From positions 1-12,888 of the forward strand of contig CAYNVT010000121.1 of assembly GCA_964400685.1 (NCBI GenBank): a stretch of 12,888 nt of DNA, read 5' to 3'. The notes under the pieces were generated by a model. That model ran no database searches. It was not told where the DNA came from and saw only the letters and a program-made list of their open reading frames with translations. Source of the stretch: DATCTV01 sp964400685 (GTDB lineage Bacteria; Desulfobacterota; Desulfomonilia; UBA1062). Positions 6,401 through 12,888 of this stretch are shown here, piece by piece. Within the stretch, counting starts at the first letter, position 1. Every line of letters starts with the position of its first letter. A program made the translations under genes and the position numbers.

Positions 6401-7595
6401 AACATCTGCTGCCCGGGCAAGAATCGAAACTCTTCTTATCGGCAGGGATCTGGCATCACCCCTTTATTCACATCTCGGGGACAAGATTATTGCCAAGAGC
6501 AAGGAAAAAATTACAATGGAGATGCTTTCAGGCCTCTCGATTGATGATTTCAAGGACATCAGAATTAAAGACGGCGAAGAAGCTGAACATGAGATTGATC
6601 GTATTATAACACGTCTTGATCATCAGAAACGTCTTATCGAGAAAGTGTATGATTCTAAAATTGAAAAGATGACAGCGGGAGATGATCTGCCACCAGGTGT
6701 TAACAAGATGGTTAAAGTGTTCATAGCCATAAAGCGAAAGCTCTCTGTGGGCGATAAAATGGCAGGACGTCATGGAAACAAAGGCGTTATTTCAAAAATT
6801 CTTCCAGAAGAGGATATGCCTTTCTTCGAAGACGGCAGACCGGTGGATATTGTACTTAATCCGCTGGGTGTTCCTTCCCGAATGAATGTCGGTCAGATAC
6901 TGGAGACACATATCGGATGGGCTGTAAGGGGAATGGGAGAGGCTCTGAATGATTTCATGAAGAGTGAATATTCCGAGGAATCCCTGAGGGATTACCTGAA
7001 AAAGGTCTATCAGTCGAGCAAGGTGGATACAATCCTGAAGAAAGCATCAAGGGAAGAGCTTATACAGATTACCCGCTCGATATGTGATGAAGGCCTGCAT
7101 GTGGCTGTGCCTGTGTTCGATTCTGCAAGCGAGGAAGAAGTTACGAAGATGATGGAGTCTGCAGGAATTGAAGATAAAGGCAGAGTGACGCTGTTTGATG
7201 GCAGGACAGGTGATCCTTTTGACGGTAAGGTAACGGTTGGCGTCATGTATATGCTGAAACTTCACCACCTTGTTGATGACAAGATACATGCCCGTTCGAT
7301 CGGTCCGTATTCTCTCGTTACTCAACAGCCGCTAGGAGGAAAAGCGCAGTTCGGTGGACAGAGACTCGGTGAAATGGAAGTGTGGGCAATCGAAGCTTAT
7401 GGCGCTGCCTATACATTACAGGAATTCCTGACGGTCAAGAGTGATGACGTGGCCGGAAGGACCAGGACATATGAATCAATTGTCAAGGGAGAGCATGCGC
7501 TTGAGCCGGGTATTCCGGAATCATTCAATGTGCTCATGAGAGAATTAAAGAGCCTCAGCCTCGATATTGGACTTATCGAAGGCAAAGGCTACTAA
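3456..7595 (+). CDS. rpoB: DNA-directed RNA polymerase subunit beta
   Basis: This 1379-residue protein is somewhat longer than E. coli beta (1342). It forms one side of the active-site cleft. Visible landmarks are the rifampicin region FGSGQLSQFMDQTNPL at about 520-535, ETPEGPNIGL shortly after, and GDKMAGRHGNKG with K1101 and K1109 (E. coli K1065 and K1073) at the active site. The C-terminal clamp segment contains PESFNVLMREL. Both proteobacterial-type insertions are present: one after LLKALGY (roughly 226-370) and one around 958-1068. D530, H540 and S545 (E. coli D516, H526, S531) are wild type, so rifampicin sensitivity is expected. V558 replaces a near-invariant glycine. An AAAGGGGA site precedes ATG 3456; the next codon is also ATG, so the start could be 3459. 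rpoC follows after 15 nt. Confidence 0.98.
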   Translation: MMKDILSYPEIRRKSFAKRFSMIDMPDLVELPKTSYSAFLQKDISPEKRKNIGLESVFRSVFPIKDFNEYASLEYVEYKLGEPKYDIDECVQKGLTYAAPVNLKVRLVVYDRDEETQTQSIRDIKEQEVYFGEIPLMTPAATFIINGTERVIVSQLHRSPGIFFDKSTARAATGGKILYSARIIPARGSWIDLDFDAKGILYLRIDRRRKMTSTTLLKALGYTNQDILGMYYLKERYSIGDDNVLKHIDLQSLVGLKAEHDIKVKGSGEPVIKAGKKITAATVKKLSGKVLEPMVCNEKDILGKIIAEDIVNLATGEIIVEANEILSADLLVKLNEEGVKEIKTIYIDEINYSSSLSKTLALDKLDTAEEAIIEIYRRLRPSNPPTLEIATTFFENLFFNSSYYDLSRVGRLKINRKLHINDEDAPLDLTILRKEDILLTIKYLMELKDGVQGRAVDDIDHMSNRRVRSIGELLENQYRIGLVRMERAIKERMSLQDVETIMPNSLINPKPVSAVIREFFGSGQLSQFMDQTNPLSAITHKRRLSALGPGGLTRERAVFEVRDVHPSHYGRICPIETPEGPNIGLIVSLSTYARVNEFGFIETPYYTVEDGVVTKEMHYMSAMEEDEQVVVQATEPIDKKGKIIADMVRVRLKNGEYGIVPREQVTLMDVATNQLFSVSANLIPFLEHDDANRALMGSNMQRQSVPLLFPKPPMIGTGMEHLIARDSGVCVVAKRDGIVRDVDSQRIVIMADKISEKQDDSGIDIYKLTKFKRANQNTSFNQSPIVKKGQHIKKGEIIADGPATNMGELALGRNLVVAFMPWGGYNYEDAILISERVVKEDFYTSVHIEEFEVMARDVKLGTEEITRDIPNAGEEALKNLDDSGIVCVGAEVKPGDILVGKVTPKGETQLTPEEKLLRAIFGEKASEVKDSSLRVPPGIEGTVIDARVFNRRGQDRDERTMQIEQKEVKVLNKDREDEVKIVTSAARARIETLLIGRDLASPLYSHLGDKIIAKSKEKITMEMLSGLSIDDFKDIRIKDGEEAEHEIDRIITRLDHQKRLIEKVYDSKIEKMTAGDDLPPGVNKMVKVFIAIKRKLSVGDKMAGRHGNKGVISKILPEEDMPFFEDGRPVDIVLNPLGVPSRMNVGQILETHIGWAVRGMGEALNDFMKSEYSEESLRDYLKKVYQSSKVDTILKKASREELIQITRSICDEGLHVAVPVFDSASEEEVTKMMESAGIEDKGRVTLFDGRTGDPFDGKVTVGVMYMLKLHHLVDDKIHARSIGPYSLVTQQPLGGKAQFGGQRLGEMEVWAIEAYGAAYTLQEFLTVKSDDVAGRTRTYESIVKGEHALEPGIPESFNVLMRELKSLSLDIGLIEGKGY
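4096..4115 (+). repeat. Perfect 20-bp palindrome inside rpoB
   Basis: The two halves, CAACGCTTTT and AAAAGCGTTG, are exact reverse complements. The site encodes residues 214-220 of the conserved TTLLKALGY segment. As RNA it can form an 8-bp stem with a TTAA loop. Whether it has a role or simply follows from codon choice is unknown. Confidence 0.6.
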
Positions 7596-7610
7596 ATAAG
7601 GGAGGGTAAC

Positions 7611-10600
7611 TTGGAAGACCTGTACAGTTATTTTGAAAAACCAAAAGATCCTTCCAATTACATGGCAGTCAGGATCGGCTTGGCCTCACCTGAGAAGATC
7701 AGGGCATGGTCATACGGGGAAGTTAAAAAGCCTGAGACCATAAACTACAGGACATTCAAACCTGAGAGAGACGGTCTGTTCTGCGCCAAGATTTTTGGAC
7801 CCATAAAAAGCTATGAGTGCACGTGCGGGAAGTACAAACGCATGAAGCACCGGGGCGTAGTCTGTGAAAAATGCGGTGTAGAAGTAATAGATTCAAGGGT
7901 AAGGCGAGAAAGGCTTGGCCATATCGAACTTGCAACACCCGTTGCGCACATCTGGTTCCTGAAAAGTCTTCCCAGCAGGATCGGGGGGTTTCTTGAGCTT
8001 TCCCTAAAAGAACTGGAGAGGGTGCTCTATTTTGAAAGTTATATCGTCACTGATCCCAAAGACGCTCCACTCAGGAAGGGAGAACTCCTTACCGAAGACA
8101 AATTCAGGGCTGAAGTTGAAAAGCACGGCCTTGGCAGTTTTGTCGCAAGGATGGGAGCTGAAGCTATCGATGAACTTATTTCTGACCTTGATATAATATC
8201 ACTTTCCATCGATCTGAAAGACAAAATAGCCACAACCAAGAGCGAGGCAAAGAAAAAGAAGCTAACGCAACGGTTGAGAATGGTTAATGTAATGGTGGGT
8301 ATTGAACCTGTCGACCTGATAAAATTTGTGGAAGAGCGCTTTCAGCTCGAGAAAGATGAACAGTTCAGAAGGGCTCTGGGCGAAATCCTTACTGAATGCC
8401 GCAAGATAATAAAGATGTGGGAAGAGGCGCTCACATATCAGGACAAGAAAAAAATAATCCCTAAAATAAATGAAATAATTAACAAACTGCTTGAATCAAG
8501 ACGGCTTTCACATGACGATATCGATTATCTGAAACAGTGGCAGGATCCTTCCTGGATGATTTTAAAGGTCATTCCTGTTCTTCCTCCCGATCTCAGGCCG
8601 CTTGTGCCACTTGATGGCGGAAGGTTTGCTACGTCTGATCTTAATGATCTGTATAGAAGGGTTATAAACCGAAACAACAGACTTAAAAGGCTGATGGAGC
8701 TGAATGCTCCTGATATTATCTTGAGAAATGAGAAAAGGATGCTTCAGGAAGCGGTGGATGTCCTTTTCGACAACGGACGCAGAGGCCGCGTTATAACCGG
8801 AGCCAACCGCAGGCCGCTCAAAAGCCTCTCCGATATGCTCAAGGGGAAACAGGGAAGATTCCGCCAGAACCTTCTGGGGAAAAGGGTTGACTATTCAGGC
8901 CGGTCGGTCATAACCGCCGGACCAGATCTGCGTCTGCATCAATGCGGATTGCCTAAGAAGATGGCGATCGAACTTTTCAAACCTTTTATTTATAACAAAC
9001 TGGAGCAGAAGAAGCTCGTAAGCACTATAAAGAGCGCAAAAAGACTTGTTGAGAAGGAGACACCTGAGGTCTGGGAATGTCTGGCTGAAGTGGTACAGGA
9101 GTATCCTGTTATGCTTAATCGTGCCCCTACACTTCACAGACTGGGCATGCAGGCTTTTGAGCCGATTCTCATCGAAGGCAAGGCGATACAGCTTCATCCG
9201 CTTGTTTGCACGGCATTCAATGCGGATTTCGACGGCGACCAGATGGCTGTTCATGTCCCTTTGTCGATCGAGGCTCAGGTTGAAGCGCGCGTACTTATGA
9301 TGTCAACAAATAATATTCTTTCACCTGCTAACGGGAAGCCTGTTATTGTTCCGACTCAGGATATCGTTCTAGGCGTGTACTATCTTACCCGCGACAAACC
9401 GATGGCAAAGGGCGAAGGAATGGTGTTTTTCGGTACTGAAGAGGTAAGGGTCGCCCTGGATGCCGGTGTTGTCTCAATCCATGCTAAGATCAAAATCCGC
9501 ATGGGAGACAAGCTTGTCGACACGACTGTAGGCAGAGTGATATTCAACGAGATAGTCCCTAAAGAGATTCCATTTGAGATGATCAATAAGCCGATGACCA
9601 AGAAAGCTCTAGCTGAAATAGTTGACATATGCTTCAGCGTTGCCGGTGACAAGAAGACAGTTCTGCTTGCAGACAGGATAAAAGACCTTGGTTATCATTA
9701 CGCAACAGTAGCAGGCATCTCAATCGGCATCGAAGACATGATTATTCCAAAGTCAAAACCTCAGATAATAGGCGGTGCGAAGAAAGATGTATCTGAGATT
9801 ATAAGGCAATACAATGAAGGTCTCATTACCGACGGAGAACGCTACAATAAAGTAGTTGATATATGGACTAAAGTGACCGACCGGGTAGCAGGCGACATGA
9901 TGGATACCATAAAGAAAGATCTGATAGAGATGCCTGACGGTTCCGAAGTTGAAACGCCTTCATTTAATCCGATATTTATGATGGCTGATTCAGGCGCCAG
10001 AGGCAGCGCTCAGCAGATAAGGCAGCTTGCCGGTATACGCGGATTGATGGCAAAACCTTCCGGTGAAATTATAGAAACTCCGATTGAATCAAACTTCCGT
10101 GAGGGACTTGACGTCCTTGAGTATTTCATATCAACACACGGTGCGAGAAAAGGTCTCGCTGACACAGCCCTTAAAACAGCTAATTCCGGTTACCTTACAA
10201 GAAGACTGGTTGATGTAGCACACGATGTCATAGTTTCGGAAGAAGACTGCGGTACAATGGACGGTCTGGAAATGGAAGCTCTGATCGAGGGTGGTGAAAT
10301 AATTAAAACGCTGGGTGAGCGCATAATAGGCAGAGTTGCGCTTGATGATGTTGTTGATCCTTACAATGGAGAGGTAATCGTCCCATACAACACAATGATA
10401 GAACAATCCCATGTCGACAAGATAATGGATGCCGGACTTGAAAGGGTTGTCGTAAGGTCTGTTCTTGCATGCAAATCAAAACAGGGTATTTGCGTGCGCT
10501 GCTATGGTAAAGACCTGGCAAGAGGCCGCATGGTAAATATCGGGGAGGCTGTCGGAATTATTGCCGCGCAGTCAATAGGCGAACCCGGCACTCAGCTGAC

Positions 10601-11951
10601 GATGAGGACATTCCATATCGGTGGTACAGCTACGGTTATCGAGCAGTCCAGTAATAAGTTCAACCATTCCGGAACTGTCAAGTACAAGGAACTGAAAGTT
10701 GTCCGCAGCAAAGACAAAGAACTGGTTGCCATGAACAGAAACGGATATATTCTTCTGGTAGATGATAACGGCCGTGAAAGAGAATCTTATCCGATTATGT
10801 ATGGTGCCAAGGTAAAGGTGGAAGACGGCCAGAAAGTTGTTGCCGGCACCCCTCTTGCTCAATGGGAACCTTATTCATCCCCGATTCTGACTGAAGTCGG
10901 AGGAAAGGTAAAATATATGGATCTCGTTGAAGAGATCACCATTCAGGAACATATTGATGAAGTGACGGGCCATTCCCGTTCCGTTGTCATAGAACCGAAG
11001 GATCCCGAACTAAGGCCAAGACTTCACATAGTGGACGATTCAGGTAAAAACATAAAGGTTCCGGGCACAAATAATCAGGCGCGCTATACACTGCCAACGG
11101 GTGCCATTCTTGATGTAAAGGATGGAGATGAGGTGTTTGCAGGGGATGTTCTGGTAAAAATACCGCGAGAAACAACAAAGACAAAGGATATCACCGGCGG
11201 TCTTCCAAGGGTTGTCGAACTATTTGAGGCAAGAAAGCCTAAGGAAGGTGCTACAGTCTCTGAAATCGACGGTGAAGTAAGCTTTGGAAAAGATACGAAG
11301 GGAAAGCGCAAGGTTATTATTACTCCAGAAGTCGGTCAGCCCAAGGAATACATGATACTGAAAGGTAAGCACATTGCTGTTCACGAAGGTGATTATGTAA
11401 GGGCGGGCGAACCCCTTATGGATGGAGCCGTAGATCCCCATGATATATTAAAGATAAGGGGCGAGAAAGATCTTGCAAAATATCTTACAAACGAAGTGCA
11501 GGAAGTTTACAGGCTTCAGGGTGTTAATATTAACGATAAACATATTGAAGTCATTGTCAGACAGATGCTTAAGCGCGTTAAGATTAAAGATTCAGGTGAT
11601 ACAGATAATATAGAAGGCGAATTTGTTGACAAACTTTCATTCAATGAAGAAAACGAAAGAGTTGCATCAGGTGGCGGCAAACCTGCTATTGCAGAACCGT
11701 ACCTGCTTGGCATTACCAAAGCAAGCCTGAATACCGAGAGCTTTATATCCGCTGCTTCATTCCAGGAGACCACACGCGTTTTGACAGATGCAAGCGTCGA
11801 AGGAAAGGTGGATCATCTGAAGGGCCTTAAGGAAAATGTTATCATGGGAAGACTCATTCCTGCAGGTACCGGATTCCCGTTATACAAGAGGATAGATGTA
11901 AGGGTTTCAGATGAAGAAATATTGGATGAAGATCTTTTAGAAAGTGCTTGA
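7611..11951 (+). CDS. rpoC: DNA-directed RNA polymerase subunit beta' (TTG start)
   Basis: This 1446-residue protein is the large catalytic subunit. The N-terminal zinc site is C70, C72, C85, C88. The catalytic loop NADFDGDQMAVH (537-548) holds the Mg-binding D539, D541 and D543. The second zinc site is C880, C954, C961, C964. The bridge-helix and trigger-loop region includes GIIAAQSIGEPGTQLTMRTFH (to H1002). About 185 residues of insertion SI3 (roughly 1007-1190) split the trigger loop before DITGGLPRV; SI3 is typical of proteobacteria and relatives and absent in Firmicutes. The start is TTG, set by the family N-terminus MEDLYSYFEKPKDP and GGGAGGG at 7600-7606; no usable start lies between the in-frame rpoB stop and this codon. 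The stop TGA is part of a TTGACA promoter-like box. Confidence 0.98.
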   Translation: MEDLYSYFEKPKDPSNYMAVRIGLASPEKIRAWSYGEVKKPETINYRTFKPERDGLFCAKIFGPIKSYECTCGKYKRMKHRGVVCEKCGVEVIDSRVRRERLGHIELATPVAHIWFLKSLPSRIGGFLELSLKELERVLYFESYIVTDPKDAPLRKGELLTEDKFRAEVEKHGLGSFVARMGAEAIDELISDLDIISLSIDLKDKIATTKSEAKKKKLTQRLRMVNVMVGIEPVDLIKFVEERFQLEKDEQFRRALGEILTECRKIIKMWEEALTYQDKKKIIPKINEIINKLLESRRLSHDDIDYLKQWQDPSWMILKVIPVLPPDLRPLVPLDGGRFATSDLNDLYRRVINRNNRLKRLMELNAPDIILRNEKRMLQEAVDVLFDNGRRGRVITGANRRPLKSLSDMLKGKQGRFRQNLLGKRVDYSGRSVITAGPDLRLHQCGLPKKMAIELFKPFIYNKLEQKKLVSTIKSAKRLVEKETPEVWECLAEVVQEYPVMLNRAPTLHRLGMQAFEPILIEGKAIQLHPLVCTAFNADFDGDQMAVHVPLSIEAQVEARVLMMSTNNILSPANGKPVIVPTQDIVLGVYYLTRDKPMAKGEGMVFFGTEEVRVALDAGVVSIHAKIKIRMGDKLVDTTVGRVIFNEIVPKEIPFEMINKPMTKKALAEIVDICFSVAGDKKTVLLADRIKDLGYHYATVAGISIGIEDMIIPKSKPQIIGGAKKDVSEIIRQYNEGLITDGERYNKVVDIWTKVTDRVAGDMMDTIKKDLIEMPDGSEVETPSFNPIFMMADSGARGSAQQIRQLAGIRGLMAKPSGEIIETPIESNFREGLDVLEYFISTHGARKGLADTALKTANSGYLTRRLVDVAHDVIVSEEDCGTMDGLEMEALIEGGEIIKTLGERIIGRVALDDVVDPYNGEVIVPYNTMIEQSHVDKIMDAGLERVVVRSVLACKSKQGICVRCYGKDLARGRMVNIGEAVGIIAAQSIGEPGTQLTMRTFHIGGTATVIEQSSNKFNHSGTVKYKELKVVRSKDKELVAMNRNGYILLVDDNGRERESYPIMYGAKVKVEDGQKVVAGTPLAQWEPYSSPILTEVGGKVKYMDLVEEITIQEHIDEVTGHSRSVVIEPKDPELRPRLHIVDDSGKNIKVPGTNNQARYTLPTGAILDVKDGDEVFAGDVLVKIPRETTKTKDITGGLPRVVELFEARKPKEGATVSEIDGEVSFGKDTKGKRKVIITPEVGQPKEYMILKGKHIAVHEGDYVRAGEPLMDGAVDPHDILKIRGEKDLAKYLTNEVQEVYRLQGVNINDKHIEVIVRQMLKRVKIKDSGDTDNIEGEFVDKLSFNEENERVASGGGKPAIAEPYLLGITKASLNTESFISAASFQETTRVLTDASVEGKVDHLKGLKENVIMGRLIPAGTGFPLYKRIDVRVSDEEILDEDLLESA

Positions 11952-11976
11952 CATCTAAGGGTTACGTTGCTAGAAA
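11948..11976 (+). promoter_or_regulatory. Sigma-70-like promoter candidate for rpsL-rpsG, overlapping the rpoC stop
   Basis: A perfect TTGACA (11948-11953) contains the rpoC stop codon. After a 17-nt spacer comes TAGAAA (11971-11976, four of six matches to TATAAT). The predicted start of transcription is near 11982-11985, inside the 5' arm of the adjacent stem-loop, giving a leader of about 55 nt for rpsL. It would give the str genes expression separate from rpoBC. The -35 and spacing are ideal, the -10 weaker; no experimental support. Confidence 0.45.
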
Positions 11977-12008
11977 ACGGCGTCTATCGCACTTTGATAG
12001 ACGCCGTT
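11976..12008 (+). promoter_or_regulatory. Perfect 13-bp stem-loop in the rpoC-rpsL spacer
   Basis: AACGGCGTCTATC (11976-11988) pairs exactly with GATAGACGCCGTT (11996-12008) around a 7-nt loop, GCACTTT. The + strand sequence after it is AAAACATGC, not a T-tract, so it is not a standard intrinsic terminator for rpoC. It could be a processing site, a stabilising 3' end for the rpoC message, or a non-canonical terminator. The loop is fully complementary to 11941-11947 at the end of rpoC. If transcription starts at the nearby promoter candidate, that shorter RNA would lack part of the 5' arm. Confidence 0.65.
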
Positions 12009-12038
12009 AAAACATGCTTTATAAAAGGGGTTTAAATA

Positions 12039-12413
12039 ATGCCTACACTGAATCAACTGGTTAGAAAAGGCAGAGAAACGCTTGAGAAGAGAAAAAAGAC
12101 CAGGGCATTGGAAAGTTGTCCTCAGAAGAGAGGGGTTTGTGTAAGGGTATACACAACAACTCCCAAGAAGCCTAATTCAGCTCTTCGAAAGGTTGCCAGG
12201 GTCAGGCTGTCAAACGGATTTGAAGTTACATCGTATATTCCGGGTGAAGGTCACAATTTACAGGAGCACTCTGTGGTTATGATAAGAGGAGGCCGAGTTA
12301 AGGACCTTCCAGGTGTAAGGTATCACATCATTAGGGGCATTCTTGACACTGAAGGCGTAAAAAATCGCCGCAGAAGCCGCTCTAAATACGGAGCTAAAAG
12401 GCCTAAAGCCTAA
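12039..12413 (+). CDS. rpsL: 30S ribosomal protein S12
   Basis: This 124-residue protein aligns with S12 end to end. S12 sits at the decoding centre and controls tRNA selection. Key stretches are PQKRGVCVRVYTTTPKKPNS (28-47), EGHNLQEHSVVMIRGGRVKD (70-89) and the C-terminal RSKYGAKRPKA. The streptomycin-linked lysines K43 and K88 (E. coli mature K42 and K87) are wild type, so no rpsL-based resistance is seen. D89 is the residue that RimO methylthiolates in other bacteria. The ATG at 12039 has AAAAGGGG ending at 12030, 8 nt upstream. rpoC directly precedes it with an 87-nt spacer; no L7Ae-type gene lies between, unlike many Firmicutes. Confidence 0.98.
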   Translation: MPTLNQLVRKGRETLEKRKKTRALESCPQKRGVCVRVYTTTPKKPNSALRKVARVRLSNGFEVTSYIPGEGHNLQEHSVVMIRGGRVKDLPGVRYHIIRGILDTEGVKNRRRSRSKYGAKRPKA

Positions 12414-12430
12414 TAATTTGAGGTAAGGAT

Positions 12431-12888
12431 ATGCCAAGGAAGAAAAGAGGAACCCTGCAGAGATCTATAGTACCTGACCCGAAGTTCGGGGATAAACAGG
12501 TTGGAAAATTTATCAACAGTCTCATGTGGGACGGAAAAAAATCTGTTTCAGAAATGATTTTTTATGAAACCCTGAATATATTAGCCGATAAAACAAAAGA
12601 AAATCCTGTAGAAGTATTTCACAAAGCAATGGAAAACGTTAAACCAGTGATAGAAGTACGTTCCCGCAGGGTTGGTGGTGCAACATATCAGGTACCAACA
12701 GAAGTCAGGCCTGAAAGGCGGGATATGCTTGCAAGACGCTGGATAATTGCAGCAGCCAGGTCAAGGGGCGAGAATTCAATGAGTAACAGACTGGCTTCCG
12801 AACTGCTTGACGCATTCAACAATAGAGGTACGGCAATTAAGAAGAAAGAAGATACACATAAGATGGCTGAAGCCAACAAGGCATTTGC
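12431..12888 (+). CDS. rpsG: 30S ribosomal protein S7 (3' end cut by window)
   Basis: There are 152 complete codons from ATG 12431, ending in MAEANKAF and then the first two bases of an alanine codon. The E. coli family pattern after this point is AHYRW, so only a few residues are missing. S7 nucleates assembly of the 30S head by binding the 3' domain of 16S rRNA and contacts mRNA in the E site; in E. coli it also represses the str message. Landmarks are the N-terminal MPRKKRG, FINSLMWDGKKS (33-44), VGGATYQVPTEVRPERR (about 81-97) and the RWIIAAARSRG helix. GAGGTAAGGAT lies just before the start. The spacer from rpsL is 17 nt. fusA would be expected next but lies outside the window. Confidence 0.97.
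   Translation, partial: MPRKKRGTLQRSIVPDPKFGDKQVGKFINSLMWDGKKSVSEMIFYETLNILADKTKENPVEVFHKAMENVKPVIEVRSRRVGGATYQVPTEVRPERRDMLARRWIIAAARSRGENSMSNRLASELLDAFNNRGTAIKKKEDTHKMAEANKAF

Noticed and set aside
9046..9300. Plus-strand 84-codon open frame within rpoC in another frame
   Set aside because: It overlaps the catalytic-loop region of rpoC, begins inside conserved codons and has no convincing ribosome binding site.
11971..12008. The rpoC-rpsL stem as an intrinsic terminator on the minus strand
   Set aside because: The minus strand would have only four T after the stem, and there is no minus-strand gene nearby to terminate.
11998..12025. Second promoter-like pair, TAGACG and TATAAA, before rpsL
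   Set aside because: The implied start near 12032 would fall after the rpsL ribosome binding site, leaving the gene without a leader. The -35 lies in the 3' arm of the stem and is a by-product of it.

Overview
This window is a core gene-expression locus, transcribed entirely on the + strand: tuf (3' end only) - rpmG - tRNA-Trp - secE - nusG - rplK - rplA - rplJ - rplL - rpoB - rpoC - rpsL - rpsG (its last few codons are cut off). It joins the secE-nusG, L11-L1, L10-L12-RNA polymerase (beta) and str clusters end to end. I see no mobile element, CRISPR array, horizontally acquired cargo or unknown protein-coding gene. There is no convincing new 'system' here. What deserves a second look is the regulatory RNA and DNA between the genes.

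The organism looks like a diderm bacterium, most like Desulfobacterota/'Deltaproteobacteria' or a close relative. RpoC carries the large insertion in the trigger loop (SI3) that is absent from Firmicutes and Actinobacteria, and RpoB carries both proteobacterial-type insertions. The RpoC N-terminus (MEDLYSYFEKPKDPSNY...) and the order tuf-rpmG-tRNA(Trp)-secE-nusG fit this group. No L7Ae-type gene lies between rpoC and rpsL, unlike in many Firmicutes. Base composition looks moderate and even along the window, judged by eye and not computed. The phylum call is an inference from remembered family features, not from a search.

Layout. Positions 1-534 hold the EF-Tu tail, L33, a tRNA-Trp with encoded CCA, and the SecE translocon subunit. 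Positions 541-2231 hold NusG, L11 and L1. Positions 2232-2360 are a structured leader with a clear L10-leader element, which probably lets the L10(L12)4-6 complex control its own synthesis. Positions 2361-3296 encode the stalk proteins L10 and L7/L12. Positions 3297-3455 are the rplL-rpoB spacer, with a long stem-loop and an attenuator-like hairpin that could lower RNA polymerase output relative to L12. Positions 3456-11951 encode the beta and beta' subunits. Positions 11952-12038 hold a promoter-like sequence overlapping the rpoC stop and a perfect 13-bp stem-loop. Positions 12039-12888 encode S12 and S7.

The genes work together as the shared supply line for transcription (beta, beta', NusG), translation (EF-Tu, tRNA-Trp, L33, L11, L1, L10, L12, S12, S7) and secretion (SecE). 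Gaps between genes within each block are short (about 6-30 nt) and have good ribosome binding sites. The three long spacers are where control appears to sit.
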